Positions 33,991 through 43,438 of a stretch of DNA of 64,000 nt are shown piece by piece. The first letter of the stretch is position 1. Each line of letters starts with the position of its first letter. Under the pieces are notes generated by a model. The model was not told the origin of the DNA. It was given only the letters and a program-made list of their open reading frames with translations, and ran no database searches. The position numbers were made by a program, and so were the translations under genes. This DNA comes from Ruminococcus sp. XPD3002 (GTDB lineage: Bacteria > Bacillota > Clostridia > Oscillospirales > Ruminococcaceae), in NCBI GenBank assembly GCA_900119535.1, contig FPJT01000010.1, positions 1-64,000 of the forward strand, read 5' to 3'.

Positions 33991-34616
33991 GCAACCCCTG
34001 GGAAGAAATAAGTCTTGACGACTACGAAAAGCACATGAGCCTTGATTCTGTGCGGCAGCTTCAAGCGCTTGATTCCATAATGAAGAAACAGTTCGCCGCC
34101 TATCCTGTGAAGACTTCCGCAGTTCTGGGAGTTGCAGGCGGAAACGGGCTTGAACACTTAGGCACTGACAAGTTCCGCACGGTCTACGGAATCGACATCA
34201 ATGCGGACTACCTCAGTGCGGTATCTCAGCGATATACTCAGCTTTCGGGAGTTCTGGAGTGCCTGCACATCGACCTTATAAACGAGGCGGAGAAGCTCCC
34301 GCAGGCGCAGCTTCTGATAGCGAACCTGCTTATCGAGTACATCGGCTATGAAGCTTTTCAGCGAGCCGTTTTGCAGACCGCTCCCGAGTACGTTTCCTGC
34401 GTGATACAGATAAACACAGATGCGGAGCAGTGGGTGTCGGAGTCGCCGTACCTGCGAGCTTTCGACAGGCTTGACGAGGTTCATCATCAAATGGAGGAAA
34501 AGGCGCTCACGGCTACCATGGAGGAGATAGGCTACTCGATGATTTTGAAGGAGTCATATCCGCTGCCGAATGGCAAGGCATTGGTGAGGGTGGATTTTAA
34601 AAGAAACTGCGTATAA
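33987..34616 (+). CDS. SAM-dependent methyltransferase, copy 2
   Basis: About 209 residues, highly similar to copy 1 (25976) but more diverged at the ends (KKQFAAYPVKTSAV, LGTDKFRTVYGID). Motif I SAVLGVAGGNGLEHL is intact, and it overlaps its kinase gene by ATGA. Both copies appear functional, arguing for selection on the pair. Confidence 0.8.
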   Translation: MSNPWEEISLDDYEKHMSLDSVRQLQALDSIMKKQFAAYPVKTSAVLGVAGGNGLEHLGTDKFRTVYGIDINADYLSAVSQRYTQLSGVLECLHIDLINEAEKLPQAQLLIANLLIEYIGYEAFQRAVLQTAPEYVSCVIQINTDAEQWVSESPYLRAFDRLDEVHHQMEEKALTATMEEIGYSMILKESYPLPNGKALVRVDFKRNCV

Positions 34617-34638
34617 TAATTATATAGAGGTGTACTGT

Positions 34639-35067
34639 ATGTCAGACGATAAAACTATCAAATTAAAGTATGTCTTTGAAGAAGAAATACACGGATTAAA
34701 AAAAGGTATAATTTATAACGCCGTCAGATGCAGAAACAAATTAAACGGTAAAGAAATGGTTGAAATAAAGAATATTGACGGAAATAGCAAAGAATATAAA
34801 TATCCTTTTGCATGGTTCGATTTAGTCAAGAACTATGCTTATTACATAGATGATAAAAATCCTTTTGATTCTTTGATTCTTTACAAAACACAGTTTAAAA
34901 AAATTAAATTAGTTGATAAAGACAATAATGAGTTTATTGGAACTGTAGATTTATATGAATCAGAATGGGACAGCGGAGATGATGTTGCTGGAATCGGGCT
35001 ATCAAATGGCTGGTATTACAGACAAAATGACATAAATTATATCGAGATTCTTGCTGATAACGAGTAA
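34639..35067 (+). CDS. hypothetical AT-rich protein
   Basis: 142 residues, start at 34639 behind AGAGGTG. The C-terminal region (KKIKLVDKDNNEFIGTVDLYESEWDSGDDVAGIGLSNGWYYRQNDINYIEIL) looks like a small beta-barrel, loosely Sm-like, as seen in many toxin-immunity neighbours; not a firm family call. Codon use is much more AT-rich than the kinase and methyltransferase genes before it, suggesting separate acquisition. Confidence 0.5.
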   Translation: MSDDKTIKLKYVFEEEIHGLKKGIIYNAVRCRNKLNGKEMVEIKNIDGNSKEYKYPFAWFDLVKNYAYYIDDKNPFDSLILYKTQFKKIKLVDKDNNEFIGTVDLYESEWDSGDDVAGIGLSNGWYYRQNDINYIEILADNE

Positions 35068-35114
35068 GAAGCAGCCTGACACCAAAAGCCGCAAGCTACC
35101 ATAATAAAGAAACA

Positions 35115-35139
35115 GCCCCTCATAAAGAGGGGCATTTTT
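35115..35139 (+). terminator. intrinsic terminator
   Basis: GCCCCTC and GAGGGGC around ATAAA, followed by ATTTTTA. Ends the transcript of the preceding small gene. Confidence 0.9.
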
Positions 35140-35144
35140 ACGTA

Positions 35145-36176
35145 TCACTTTGCTTTTTTACGGAACATGTTCTTAACTGAAATGAATGCGTATGTCACAA
35201 GGAGCGACATTACGAAAACAAGCAGCGATATGAGCAATACCGTCAGATATCCGCCGTTAGCCATAGGATCGTATCTTTTAACTGCGAATATGAATTTCAG
35301 GAAAGCCATATGTATCAGGTAAACTCCGAAGGAGCACTTTGATATTATCTCGGAAGCGGCATCAATAAAGCCTTTTCGTTTTTCCGATGTATCCCTGAGA
35401 AGTACGAATCCGCCTATCGAACCGAGTATTATTACAGGTGATGAGTAATTGCTGAGAAGGTCCGAAAGGTTTTCGTTGTTTTCCGAGCAGCTTATATAGG
35501 TCAGCCAAACCGTTGCAGCAGCTGATACAAGCACCATCAGAAAGGCAGGAACTCTGCCGAATCTGCGGTATTTATGCAGGTAATATCCCGCAAAGAAGAA
35601 CAGCGGATATATACTGAAAACGAATATATAGAAGGGCAGCTTAAGACCTGCGAACTTCTCGGACAGCGGTGCAAGGGAAAGGAAGATACCGTAAAGAATG
35701 ACGATGTATCTGAGGTCCTTGTCCGAAGCGGACTTTGTTACGAGTCTGTATACCGGAAGCATGAGATAGAGAGCTATCATCATGTAGATATACCACATAT
35801 GCTTCCAGCCGCCGCCTGTTATGACGTTTTTCAGTCCCTCTCCCAATATGGCTGCAACCGACCTGCTTTGCATGAATATGCTGTCGAACAGTGCGAACAG
35901 CAGTGAAAACAGTACCAGTGCGATGACCATTCGGGGAAGATATGATTTAACTATCTTCTGCATCCCTATCTCCTTTTTCGGTTCAAGGAGGAGAACTCCC
36001 GAACACATAACGAAGCAGGGAACCGACCATGTCATAAGGTTTCTTACGCTGAGCAGTACGGTATGCTGAGCAACGGTCTGAGCGAAAGCGTCTGCTGCGA
36101 AGAAGGTGTGAAGTATGACAACGGCAATACATGCCACCGCTTTCAGCCTGTTAAGGTAGAGTATCTGCGGTCTCAT
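35145..36176 (-). CDS. membrane acyltransferase (acyltransferase_3 family)
   Basis: 343 residues with about ten hydrophobic helices. The opening YLNRLKAVACIAVVILHTFFAA carries the catalytic-type histidine of the acyltransferase 3 family, which O-acetylates or otherwise acylates cell-surface sugars. Start at 36176 overlaps the TGA of the lipoprotein gene (ATGA). Its operon with two exported proteins suggests a cell-envelope role. Confidence 0.87.
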   Translation of the reverse strand: MRPQILYLNRLKAVACIAVVILHTFFAADAFAQTVAQHTVLLSVRNLMTWSVPCFVMCSGVLLLEPKKEIGMQKIVKSYLPRMVIALVLFSLLFALFDSIFMQSRSVAAILGEGLKNVITGGGWKHMWYIYMMIALYLMLPVYRLVTKSASDKDLRYIVILYGIFLSLAPLSEKFAGLKLPFYIFVFSIYPLFFFAGYYLHKYRRFGRVPAFLMVLVSAAATVWLTYISCSENNENLSDLLSNYSSPVIILGSIGGFVLLRDTSEKRKGFIDAASEIISKCSFGVYLIHMAFLKFIFAVKRYDPMANGGYLTVLLISLLVFVMSLLVTYAFISVKNMFRKKAK

Positions 36177-37024
36177 CAATAGAAGAGTCCTCCCTGGAGG
36201 CATCCGTCGTCAGGATTCTGAGCGGCAGTAGGTTCAACAGGGGCAGGAGTCGGATCGGGCTCGGGCACGTAAGCAGGTGCAGGGGGATCTGTAGGTGCAG
36301 GAGTTACAGGAGTCTCAACGTAGCTGTTCGGAGTCTCGTTTGCAGGCTCGTTATTGTAAGCGCTGCTGTTGTCGTTGTTGTTCTGGACTTCCTCCTGCGG
36401 AGCTTCTGTTGCCTGTGGAGTTACCTCGGGCTCGGGAGAAATGATCTCGTTCATTTCCTCGGCTTCCTTGGTTGAAACCTTGTCGCCTGAGCGCTTTGAA
36501 TCGTATACCAGGAAGCAAGTATCGTCCTCGTTCTCGATGCTTCCCTTTACTATATCGCCGAATGGGAAGTTATGAAGAACTGCTTCCTTGCCGCTGCTGA
36601 ATTTTACCTTGATAGTGTAGCCTGTGGAGATAACGGGAGAGTTATCCTCCTGCGCAGCAGCAGCGTTCTTTGGCTTCTCGTAGAAGAGTATACGGCTCTC
36701 GCCCTTCTTGAATACTTCCTTTGCGAGCATATTATCGGGGTATTCTTCCTCGTCGTCTGTCTTGACCGAGAATTCTGTGATATCCTCGCCTGTGTTGTTG
36801 GTGAGCTCTACCTTGAAGATGTTCTCACCTGTTTTCTCCTCGCCGATGACCTTGATAGGTGCTGTTGTAGCTGCCTGAGTAGTTACCTCCTCTGTAACAG
36901 CCTCGGTAGCGGGAGCGGTAGTAGCTGCCTCTGAAGCTGAAGAAGGCGCTGATGAAACAGTGCTTCCGCAGCCTGAGAGAATTATAGTTAAAGCAACAGA
37001 TGCTATAAGTGGTCTGATATTCAT
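36176..37024 (-). CDS. lipoprotein with Pro/Thr/Ala-rich tail
   Basis: 282 residues. A lipoprotein signal ends in LSGCGS, so the mature protein is lipid-anchored at Cys. A Ser/Thr/Ala-rich linker leads to a single beta-sandwich-like domain (about residues 55-190, VELTNNTGEDITEFSVKTDDEEEYPDN), then an Asn/Pro/Ala-rich low-complexity tail. Start chosen behind TTGGAGG. It lies 13 bases after the dockerin protein gene, in the same operon. Function unknown. Confidence 0.75.
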   Translation of the reverse strand: MNIRPLIASVALTIILSGCGSTVSSAPSSASEAATTAPATEAVTEEVTTQAATTAPIKVIGEEKTGENIFKVELTNNTGEDITEFSVKTDDEEEYPDNMLAKEVFKKGESRILFYEKPKNAAAAQEDNSPVISTGYTIKVKFSSGKEAVLHNFPFGDIVKGSIENEDDTCFLVYDSKRSGDKVSTKEAEEMNEIISPEPEVTPQATEAPQEEVQNNNDNSSAYNNEPANETPNSYVETPVTPAPTDPPAPAYVPEPDPTPAPVEPTAAQNPDDGCLQGGLFY

Positions 37025-37037
37025 TGTTTCCTCCAAA

Positions 37038-38309
37038 TTAGTTCATAGTGGTATCCTTGATATAACGCCATGTACCCGACTGTCCGTAGGTTATCATGTA
37101 ACCGTTTCTTCCTGTCTCATTGGTGAAGTCGGGATCGCAGACGTAAGTTGTGCCGTCTATTACGACCTCTGTCCATGAGTGAGGACCGAATCCTCCTGCG
37201 GAAAGCGGAACACGTCCTGATATCTGGTGGCATTCATATCCAATGGCTCTTGCCATTTCGCAGAACATAGCTGCCATTACATAGCAGTTGCCCTTGCCGT
37301 TCTTAAAGCCGTAATTAGCGTACCATTCCATAGTTGTCTTGTCATCCTGCGGCATATCGTCGGTATGACCGTAATACTTTATGGAAGCTGCCTGAGTGAA
37401 GGCAGTCTTGAGGTCCCAGCCTACCTTATCGAGGGTAGCGGCTGCATAGGGGTATTTGTAAGCGCTGTTGGTAGTGCCCTTCTTTATGATGTAAGCGGCA
37501 TTTACCCAGCCTGTAACTCCGTTGTATTCAGCCTTAGCCCAGAGGTTGTCATTCTCGAGGACCTTGAAATCCGCATAGGCAGGTATGGTACCGAGTACGG
37601 CTGCGCCTACGTTAGGCTCCTTGCGGATATTCATGTATATAGTTACCTTATATGTTGTGTAGATATCGTCAGCAGGCTCTACAGGTGTATCCTTCTTGGT
37701 TATGTAAGCTGTATTTACCCAGCCTATAACGCCGTTATACTCTGCATAAGCCCATGAGCCGTTTATTGAAGTTACCTTGAATTCAGCGCCTGCAGGGATA
37801 GTTCCGAGAACAGGTGAATTCGTGTTGGTCTCTGTTCTGATGTTGAGGTATGTTGTAACATTGTATGTAGTATACAGGTCATACTTAGGCTTTGCTGTAG
37901 TTACAGGAGCTGCTGTAGTTGTTGCGGGAGCAGTAGTCTGTGTAGTAGTTACAGTTGTAGCCTTTGCAGTTGTAGTAGTAACGGGAGCAGTTGTTACAGG
38001 AGCTGTAGTTGCAGGCTGAGTAGGAGCGTTGATATTCTTCTCTACAGCCTGTCTGAGCAATACAAGGTCGAAGCTGTTTACCTTGCCGTCGCCGTTCATA
38101 TCGGCTTTCTCGGAAAGCTCTTTGCTGAGAACAGCCTTGTCCATAAGATGATCCTGAAGTAAAACAAGATCGCTTTCGGTAAAATGTCCATCTGCATTGA
38201 GGTCGCCCTTGACAGGCTGCATAGTATCAGCGCTGCCCACACAAGGTGTTATGAATTCGGCAGAAAGGGCGATAGCCAGCAGGGATGCGATAACAGGTTT
38301 GATATTCAT
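37038..38309 (-). CDS. secreted dockerin, SH3 and transglutaminase-like protein
   Basis: 423 residues. A signal peptide is followed by a type I-like dockerin at about 33-93 (GDLNADGHFTESDLVLLQDHL and ADMNGDGKVNSFDLVLLRQAV, two calcium loops). Then come a Thr-rich linker, two bacterial SH3 domains (about 140-205 and 215-280), and a transglutaminase/protease-like domain with Cys in GKGNCYVMA, His in GPHSWTEV and Asp in CDPDF. The dockerin places it on a cohesin-bearing scaffold; the SH3 domains suggest cell-wall binding, the catalytic triad a peptide-processing enzyme. Confidence 0.88.
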   Translation of the reverse strand: MNIKPVIASLLAIALSAEFITPCVGSADTMQPVKGDLNADGHFTESDLVLLQDHLMDKAVLSKELSEKADMNGDGKVNSFDLVLLRQAVEKNINAPTQPATTAPVTTAPVTTTTAKATTVTTTQTTAPATTTAAPVTTAKPKYDLYTTYNVTTYLNIRTETNTNSPVLGTIPAGAEFKVTSINGSWAYAEYNGVIGWVNTAYITKKDTPVEPADDIYTTYKVTIYMNIRKEPNVGAAVLGTIPAYADFKVLENDNLWAKAEYNGVTGWVNAAYIIKKGTTNSAYKYPYAAATLDKVGWDLKTAFTQAASIKYYGHTDDMPQDDKTTMEWYANYGFKNGKGNCYVMAAMFCEMARAIGYECHQISGRVPLSAGGFGPHSWTEVVIDGTTYVCDPDFTNETGRNGYMITYGQSGTWRYIKDTTMN

Positions 38310-38720
38310 TCATGTCTCCTTCCTGAAAATATAATTTCAGAATATATTTGTTTCAATAATAACAATCGGAACGATCTCCATTGCTGTGACAGGGTAAAAT
38401 ATATTTTTAATTTTTAACCTTTGTTAAGTGCTATTTATATATACAACGAAGAAGCTATTACTGCAACAATTTTTCTTATCCTTGGTTATTATACGTTTAT
38501 TAAACGCTAAAAGTCAACAGATACTCACACATTTCGCTGTAATTCGTAAAGAATGTTTTCTCCGCACAAAAAGAATAAGCTTTTTTTGTATAAATCGACT
38601 ACGCACAAACAGAGGTCCTGCTGTGACGTCATTTTGTCCGCAAAACCCCTGTTATTGTGTATTTGTCATATCCGTGACGCTGAACGTTCAGACTGCACCG
38701 AGACTCAGTGCAGTATCATA
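38310..38720. other. intergenic, no gene seen
   Basis: 411 bases between two same-strand secreted-protein genes. AT-rich, containing presumed promoter DNA for the dockerin gene, with GGAGACATG close to its start. No tRNA, repeat or small ORF with a good ribosome binding site was found. Confidence 0.5.
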
Positions 38721-40532
38721 TCATACTGTAAACTGTGAATCAGCTATAACTGTATCACCGCTTGCTGTCTTGACTGTTATCTTGTAGCGGTAGCTGCCTG
38801 AAGGAAGTGTATTGAATGTGATAGCATTGTCGAACTTCTTTCTCAGGTCGTAGGAAGTTGAGTTCGGATTGTCTGTGCAGTAAAGAACGCTTGTCCTTCC
38901 GTCTGCTGTATAAACTCCGCCGTAAACCTGTGTTATAGCAGCGTTGGAGTTGATGATTCCGCCGATGATGTAAGGCTTGCCCTGTGTGAGCTTGCCTGAT
39001 GGTACGATAGAACCCGATACTGTTACGGAAGCATTCTGTGTTGCTGTAGCACCGTTTCCTACTGTGAACGGCGACTCGGCTACTACTGCCTCGCCGTTTG
39101 CAGTCTTGGCTGTTATCTTGTAGAGGTAGCTGCCTGCGGGAAGTGTATTGAATGTAAGTGAATTATCGAACTTTCTTCTCAGGTCGTAGGAAGTTGAGTT
39201 CGGGTTGTCTGTGCAGTAAAGAACGCTTGTCTTGCCGTCTGCACTGTAAACTCCGCCGTATACCTGAGTGATGTTTGCTGTGGAGCTGAGGATTCCGCCG
39301 ATGATGTAAGGCTTGCCCTGTGTAAGGTTGCCTGAAGGTACTATCTTGCCTGATACTGTGATAGCTGTATTGGACGGAGTCTGAGCTGCTGCTGTGCCGT
39401 TTCCTACTGTGAACTTGGACTCAGCTACTACTGCCTCTCCGCCTGCTGTCTTAGCTGTTATCTTGTAAACATAGCTGCCTGCGGGAAGTGTATTGAATGT
39501 AAGTGAATTATCGAACTTTCTTCTCAGGTCATAGGAAGTTGAGTTCGGATTGTCTGTGCAGTAAAGAACGCTTGTCTTGCCGTCTGCACTGTAAACTCCG
39601 CCGTATACCTGAGTTATGTTAGCTGTCGAGCTGAGGATTCCGCCGATGATGTAAGGCTTGCCCTGTGTAAGGTTGCCTGAAGGTACTATCTTGCCTGATA
39701 CTGTGATAGCTGTATTGGCTGGAGTCTGAGCTGCTGCTGTACCGTTTCCTACTGTGAACTTGGACTCGGCTACTACTGCCTCACCGCCTGCTGTCTTGGC
39801 TGTAATCTTGTAAACATAGCTGCCTGCAGGAAGTGTATTGAATGTAAGTGAATTATCGAACTTCTTTCTCAGGTCGTAGGAAGTTGAGTTCGGAGTATCC
39901 GAGCAGTAAAGAACGCTTGTCTTGCCGTCTGCGCTGTAAACTCCGCCGTATACCTGAGTGATGTTGCTTGTGGAGCTGAGGATTCCGCCGATGATATAGG
40001 GCTTGCCCTGTGCAATGTTGCCCGAAGGTACTATCTTGCCCGATACAGCGATAGATGCGTTTGAAGCTGATGCAGTAGTCTGGGCTGTGCTGCCGTTTCC
40101 TACTGTGAACTGTGATTCTGCGATAACTGCGTCATCCTGTACAGTTCTTGCAAACACTCTGTAAACGTAGCTGCCGGGAGCAAGAGAATCGAATGTTAAC
40201 TTATTGTCAAGGTAAGTTCTGAAATTGTATGTGGTCGAATTCGGGTAATCCTCGCAGTAAATGACCTTTGTCTTGCCGTCCGAGCTGTAGATTCCTCCGT
40301 AGATCATGCCGATAGTGTACTTTGATGAAACATTTCCTGTTATTATGTACGGCTTGCCCTGTGTGAGGTTGCCTGTAGGAGCTGTAACTCCCGAAACGGA
40401 AATGCCAAGTACGTCAGCGTTTGAAATAGCTGATGCGCTGAGCGGCTGTGCCGAAGGCACTACCGGTACTGCTACTGCTGCGATAGTCAGTAAGAGTGCA
40501 GCGGCTTGCTTCATTGTTTTTTTGTTTTTCAT
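38721..40532 (-). CDS. secreted protein with five tandem repeats
   Basis: 603 residues. A signal peptide (to about residue 34) is followed by five repeats of about 110 residues, each with 'GKIVPSGNLTQGKPYIIGGILSS' and 'YGGVYSADGKTSVLYC.DNPNS.SYDLR' and ending in 'ESKFTVGNG'. The repeats are beta-rich and may be Ig-like. Repeats 2-4 are near-identical even at DNA level, the outer two diverge. No anchoring motif is visible. Unrecognised family; an extracellular or surface adhesin-like role is a guess. Confidence 0.7.
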   Translation of the reverse strand: MKNKKTMKQAAALLLTIAAVAVPVVPSAQPLSASAISNADVLGISVSGVTAPTGNLTQGKPYIITGNVSSKYTIGMIYGGIYSSDGKTKVIYCEDYPNSTTYNFRTYLDNKLTFDSLAPGSYVYRVFARTVQDDAVIAESQFTVGNGSTAQTTASASNASIAVSGKIVPSGNIAQGKPYIIGGILSSTSNITQVYGGVYSADGKTSVLYCSDTPNSTSYDLRKKFDNSLTFNTLPAGSYVYKITAKTAGGEAVVAESKFTVGNGTAAAQTPANTAITVSGKIVPSGNLTQGKPYIIGGILSSTANITQVYGGVYSADGKTSVLYCTDNPNSTSYDLRRKFDNSLTFNTLPAGSYVYKITAKTAGGEAVVAESKFTVGNGTAAAQTPSNTAITVSGKIVPSGNLTQGKPYIIGGILSSTANITQVYGGVYSADGKTSVLYCTDNPNSTSYDLRRKFDNSLTFNTLPAGSYLYKITAKTANGEAVVAESPFTVGNGATATQNASVTVSGSIVPSGKLTQGKPYIIGGIINSNAAITQVYGGVYTADGRTSVLYCTDNPNSTSYDLRKKFDNAITFNTLPSGSYRYKITVKTASGDTVIADSQFTV

Positions 40533-41023
40533 AAATATGCCTCCTTGTTTTTTGTTCTTTGTTCTCTTTCTTACATACAGATTGTAAAATCTGATGTATA
40601 TAACTATTATATCACCATTCTTTCAAATTGTCATTCATGAATTTGACAAAAAATAAATTTTGTTAAATCCGTACATCTTCTCAACTCGATTCAACACAAG
40701 ATTGTTGAAAACTGTCAGAACTTCGGAGGAGTTTTATAAGGATTCGTAAAATAATTCGGAGTTTCCCGAGGGTATATAGTGAAAAATGTTTTATTATTCT
40801 CCCTTCGGCAGTTTCTATTACAACGAGGATAGTGTTTGTTTTTTTACTTTTTTCCACGTCAGCATTTCACTGTCCTTCTGTCCGACAAGTCCGCAAATGA
40901 GGAAAATTGCTGTTTACCCATTGCTTTTTTATTTGTTATGTGTTATAATGTATTTGTATTGCGTATTTCGGGAGGTCCGATACGCGCTAAGCTCCGTTTA
41001 TCCGAAAGAGAGGAAATGATATT
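40533..41023. other. divergent promoter region
   Basis: 491 bases between the repeat protein (minus) and prfB (plus). A TATAAT box for the minus gene lies at about 40606-40611 (complement); one for prfB lies near 40945. No small gene with a convincing ribosome binding site was found. Confidence 0.55.
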
Positions 41024-42142
41024 ATGATTATTCTGGACGAACTCAGAGTAGAGATGGTCGGCTACCGCAAGGAAATGAAAGAGCTTGCGGATGTTCTGAA
41101 TATAGAAAATGCCAAGAAAAGAGTCGAGGAACTCGGCGAAGAGACCGCTAAGGACGGCTTCTGGGACGATCTTGAAAATTCCCAGAACGTGCTGAAGGAA
41201 CAGAAGTCCCTCGAACGTAAGATCGAAAAGTTCAACAAGCTCAACGACAGCCTTGAGGACCTTATTACACTCATCGAACTTTCTATCGAGGCTGATGACG
41301 AAAGCGACATTGAGGAAATAAAGTCCGAAGCTGAGGCTTTCAAGAACAAGCTTGAGGACGAAAAGCTTTCAACTCTCCTTAACGGCGAGTATGACAACGC
41401 TAACGCTATCCTTACATTCCATGCGGGCGCAGGCGGAACAGAGGCTCAGGACTGGGCTGAAATGCTTTACCGTATGTACAACCGCTGGGCTGAGCGCCAC
41501 GAATTCAAGGTTGAGCTCCTTGATTACCTCGACGGCGATGAAGCAGGTCTTAAGTCCGCTTCTATCCTCATCGAAGGCGAAAACGCTTACGGCTATATGA
41601 AGTCAGAATCAGGCGTTCACAGACTTGTCCGTGTGTCTCCTTTCGATGCTCAGGGACGCAGACATACTTCCTTTGCTGCCCTCGAAGTTATGCCCGAACT
41701 CGACGATTCTATCGAAGTTGATATCCGTCCCGAGGATATTGAAATGGAAGTTTACCGTTCAAGCGGCGCAGGCGGTCAGAAGGTAAACAAGACCAGCTCT
41801 GCTGTACGTCTTATCCATAAGCCCACAGGTATCGTTGTTTCCTGCCAGACTCAGCGAAGCCAGTATCAGAACAAGGACTACGCTATGAAGATGCTCCGCT
41901 CAAAGCTCGTTGAGATCAAGGAGAGAGAGCACCTCGAAAAGATCGAGGATATCAAGGGCGTTCAGAACCAGATCGCATGGGGCTCACAGATACGTTCATA
42001 CGTGTTCATGCCGTATACCCTTGTAAAGGACACTCGTACAGGCTTTGAAAACGGTAACATCCAGGCTGTTATGGACGGCGATATCGACGGCTTCATAAAC
42101 GCTTACCTCAAATCACTCTCACACGGCACTCTCGAAAAATAA
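41024..42142 (+). CDS. prfB: peptide chain release factor 2
   Basis: 372 residues. It has the SPF anticodon-like tripeptide (RVSPFDAQGRRHTSFA), which reads UGA/UAA stop codons, and the universal GGQ hydrolysis motif (SSGAGGQKVNKTSSAVRL). The gene is one continuous frame, so the +1 programmed frameshift seen in many bacterial prfB genes is absent here. GAGAGGAAA lies upstream of the ATG. Confidence 0.96.
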   Translation: MIILDELRVEMVGYRKEMKELADVLNIENAKKRVEELGEETAKDGFWDDLENSQNVLKEQKSLERKIEKFNKLNDSLEDLITLIELSIEADDESDIEEIKSEAEAFKNKLEDEKLSTLLNGEYDNANAILTFHAGAGGTEAQDWAEMLYRMYNRWAERHEFKVELLDYLDGDEAGLKSASILIEGENAYGYMKSESGVHRLVRVSPFDAQGRRHTSFAALEVMPELDDSIEVDIRPEDIEMEVYRSSGAGGQKVNKTSSAVRLIHKPTGIVVSCQTQRSQYQNKDYAMKMLRSKLVEIKEREHLEKIEDIKGVQNQIAWGSQIRSYVFMPYTLVKDTRTGFENGNIQAVMDGDIDGFINAYLKSLSHGTLEK

Positions 42143-42157
42143 GGACGGTGCATTGCA

Positions 42158-42313
42158 ATGAGTAAGCGCACTATAGGAATTATTTGGATATGTGCAGGTA
42201 TACTCTTTCTGATATCGGCAATAGTGTCAAAACGCTTTGTTATATATATCGGACTTGCAGCTGTCGATTTCTTTATCGGAATAGCCAACCTGGTACAAAA
42301 AGATAAAAAATGA
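42158..42313 (+). CDS. small membrane protein
   Basis: 51 residues: MSKRTIGIIWICAGILFLISA, a short loop, then a second hydrophobic helix and VQKDKK tail. Two transmembrane helices. Starts 15 bases after prfB, preceded by AAGGA, and ends just before a strong terminator, so it is cotranscribed with prfB. Function unknown. Confidence 0.65.
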   Translation: MSKRTIGIIWICAGILFLISAIVSKRFVIYIGLAAVDFFIGIANLVQKDKK

Positions 42314-42341
42314 TCCTCAAAGAGCAATAAGTTAAATATAG

Positions 42342-42368
42342 GGACCGCAGGATTCTGCGGTCCTTTTT
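42342..42368 (+). terminator. intrinsic terminator
   Basis: GGACCGCAG and CTGCGGTCC flank GATT, followed by TTTTTG. Ends the prfB transcript. Confidence 0.95.
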
Positions 42369-42619
42369 GTATACAAACAGTTGACCGATACCGCGCCTTT
42401 CAGCCGGATTGTGATAAATGTTTTTATATGCAAACTTAAAATAATATCCTTAAATATGGAATATATACAATTTTATCAAGTAAATTTTTATACATAGATA
42501 GTGGTTGGTCTTACGCAACAAATGAAAAATATCTTGTGAGATATGTTATAATAAATAACAGAGTTGCGCAGCTCGGGATTAATTAATGGATAAAAATAAT
42601 ATAAAGGATAATGATCAAA

Positions 42620-43180
42620 ATGAAGAATTTTAAAAAAGTTACAGCAACTATCGCAGCAGCAGTTCTTTGCGCTGTTCCTATGATGATGAACACAATCTCA
42701 GCAAACGCATACTATGTTTCTGTTACAGGCGGATATATCCCCGGTGACGCAAACCAGGACGGCTATACAAATGACAAGGATGCAACACTTGTTGCAAATT
42801 ATTCCAAGGGCATCGATCCTGAGCCGGCAAAGAGACACGAGATCAATCTCGCAACAGCTGATGTTAACGGTGACGGAACTATCACTTACGTTGATTCTCT
42901 TATAATTAAGAAGTACGCTGATAAGGATATGGGCAAATACGACAGATCAAGAGCGGCAAGAGAGCGCTTCAAGAAAGAAGTAGGCGATATCAATCTTGAC
43001 GGCAAACTCAGCATGGTAGATGTACTCGTTCTTGATGATTATATCAGAAAGGGCGGCATTGACAAGGCTTCAAATATGGATCTCTTCACACGTGCAGATG
43101 TAAACGGAGACAGATCTATAACAAATGCCGATGTTACAGCTATTCAGCGCAGGATCCTTCAGCTTCCGTGGACTGAATAA
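42620..43180 (+). CDS. secreted double-dockerin protein
   Basis: 186 residues. A signal peptide (to about residue 30) is followed by two dockerin-like modules only: one at about 38-100 (GDANQDGYTNDKDATLVANYS and ADVNGDGTITYVDSLIIKKYA) and one at about 118-182 (GDINLDGKLSMVDVLVLDDYI and ADVNGDRSITNADVTAIQRRI). Four calcium loops in all and no catalytic domain. Such a protein could bridge two cohesins and act as a connector in a cellulosome-like assembly. Start at 42620 behind AAAGGA. Confidence 0.85.
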   Translation: MKNFKKVTATIAAAVLCAVPMMMNTISANAYYVSVTGGYIPGDANQDGYTNDKDATLVANYSKGIDPEPAKRHEINLATADVNGDGTITYVDSLIIKKYADKDMGKYDRSRAARERFKKEVGDINLDGKLSMVDVLVLDDYIRKGGIDKASNMDLFTRADVNGDRSITNADVTAIQRRILQLPWTE

Positions 43181-43219
43181 TTACTTCTTACTATAAAATA
43201 TAATATGCACATACGAAAG

Positions 43220-43252
43220 GGCTCCCGATTATTCGGGAGCCTGTTTCTATAT
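43220..43252 (+). terminator. intrinsic terminator
   Basis: GGCTCCCGA and TCGGGAGCC flank TTAT, followed by TGTTTCTAT. Ends the dockerin gene transcript. Confidence 0.88.
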
Positions 43253-43438
43253 AAAAACTCCACAGCAAGCATACAGATACTGAAAAAACTGTGTGAAATC
43301 CGAAAACTGTGTGAAATCCGTTGCATTGAGTTAATTATTGTGGTATAATGATGAAAGTAAAAATGGGTCAGTCTGCGTGATTCAGCCGACATGATATGTG
43401 ATACCATACATGCAGCCTGATCGGAGAGAGGGAATGTA

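Noticed and set aside
41024..42142. Programmed frameshift in prfB
   Set aside because: The release factor is encoded in a single uninterrupted frame with no in-frame UGA near codon 25.
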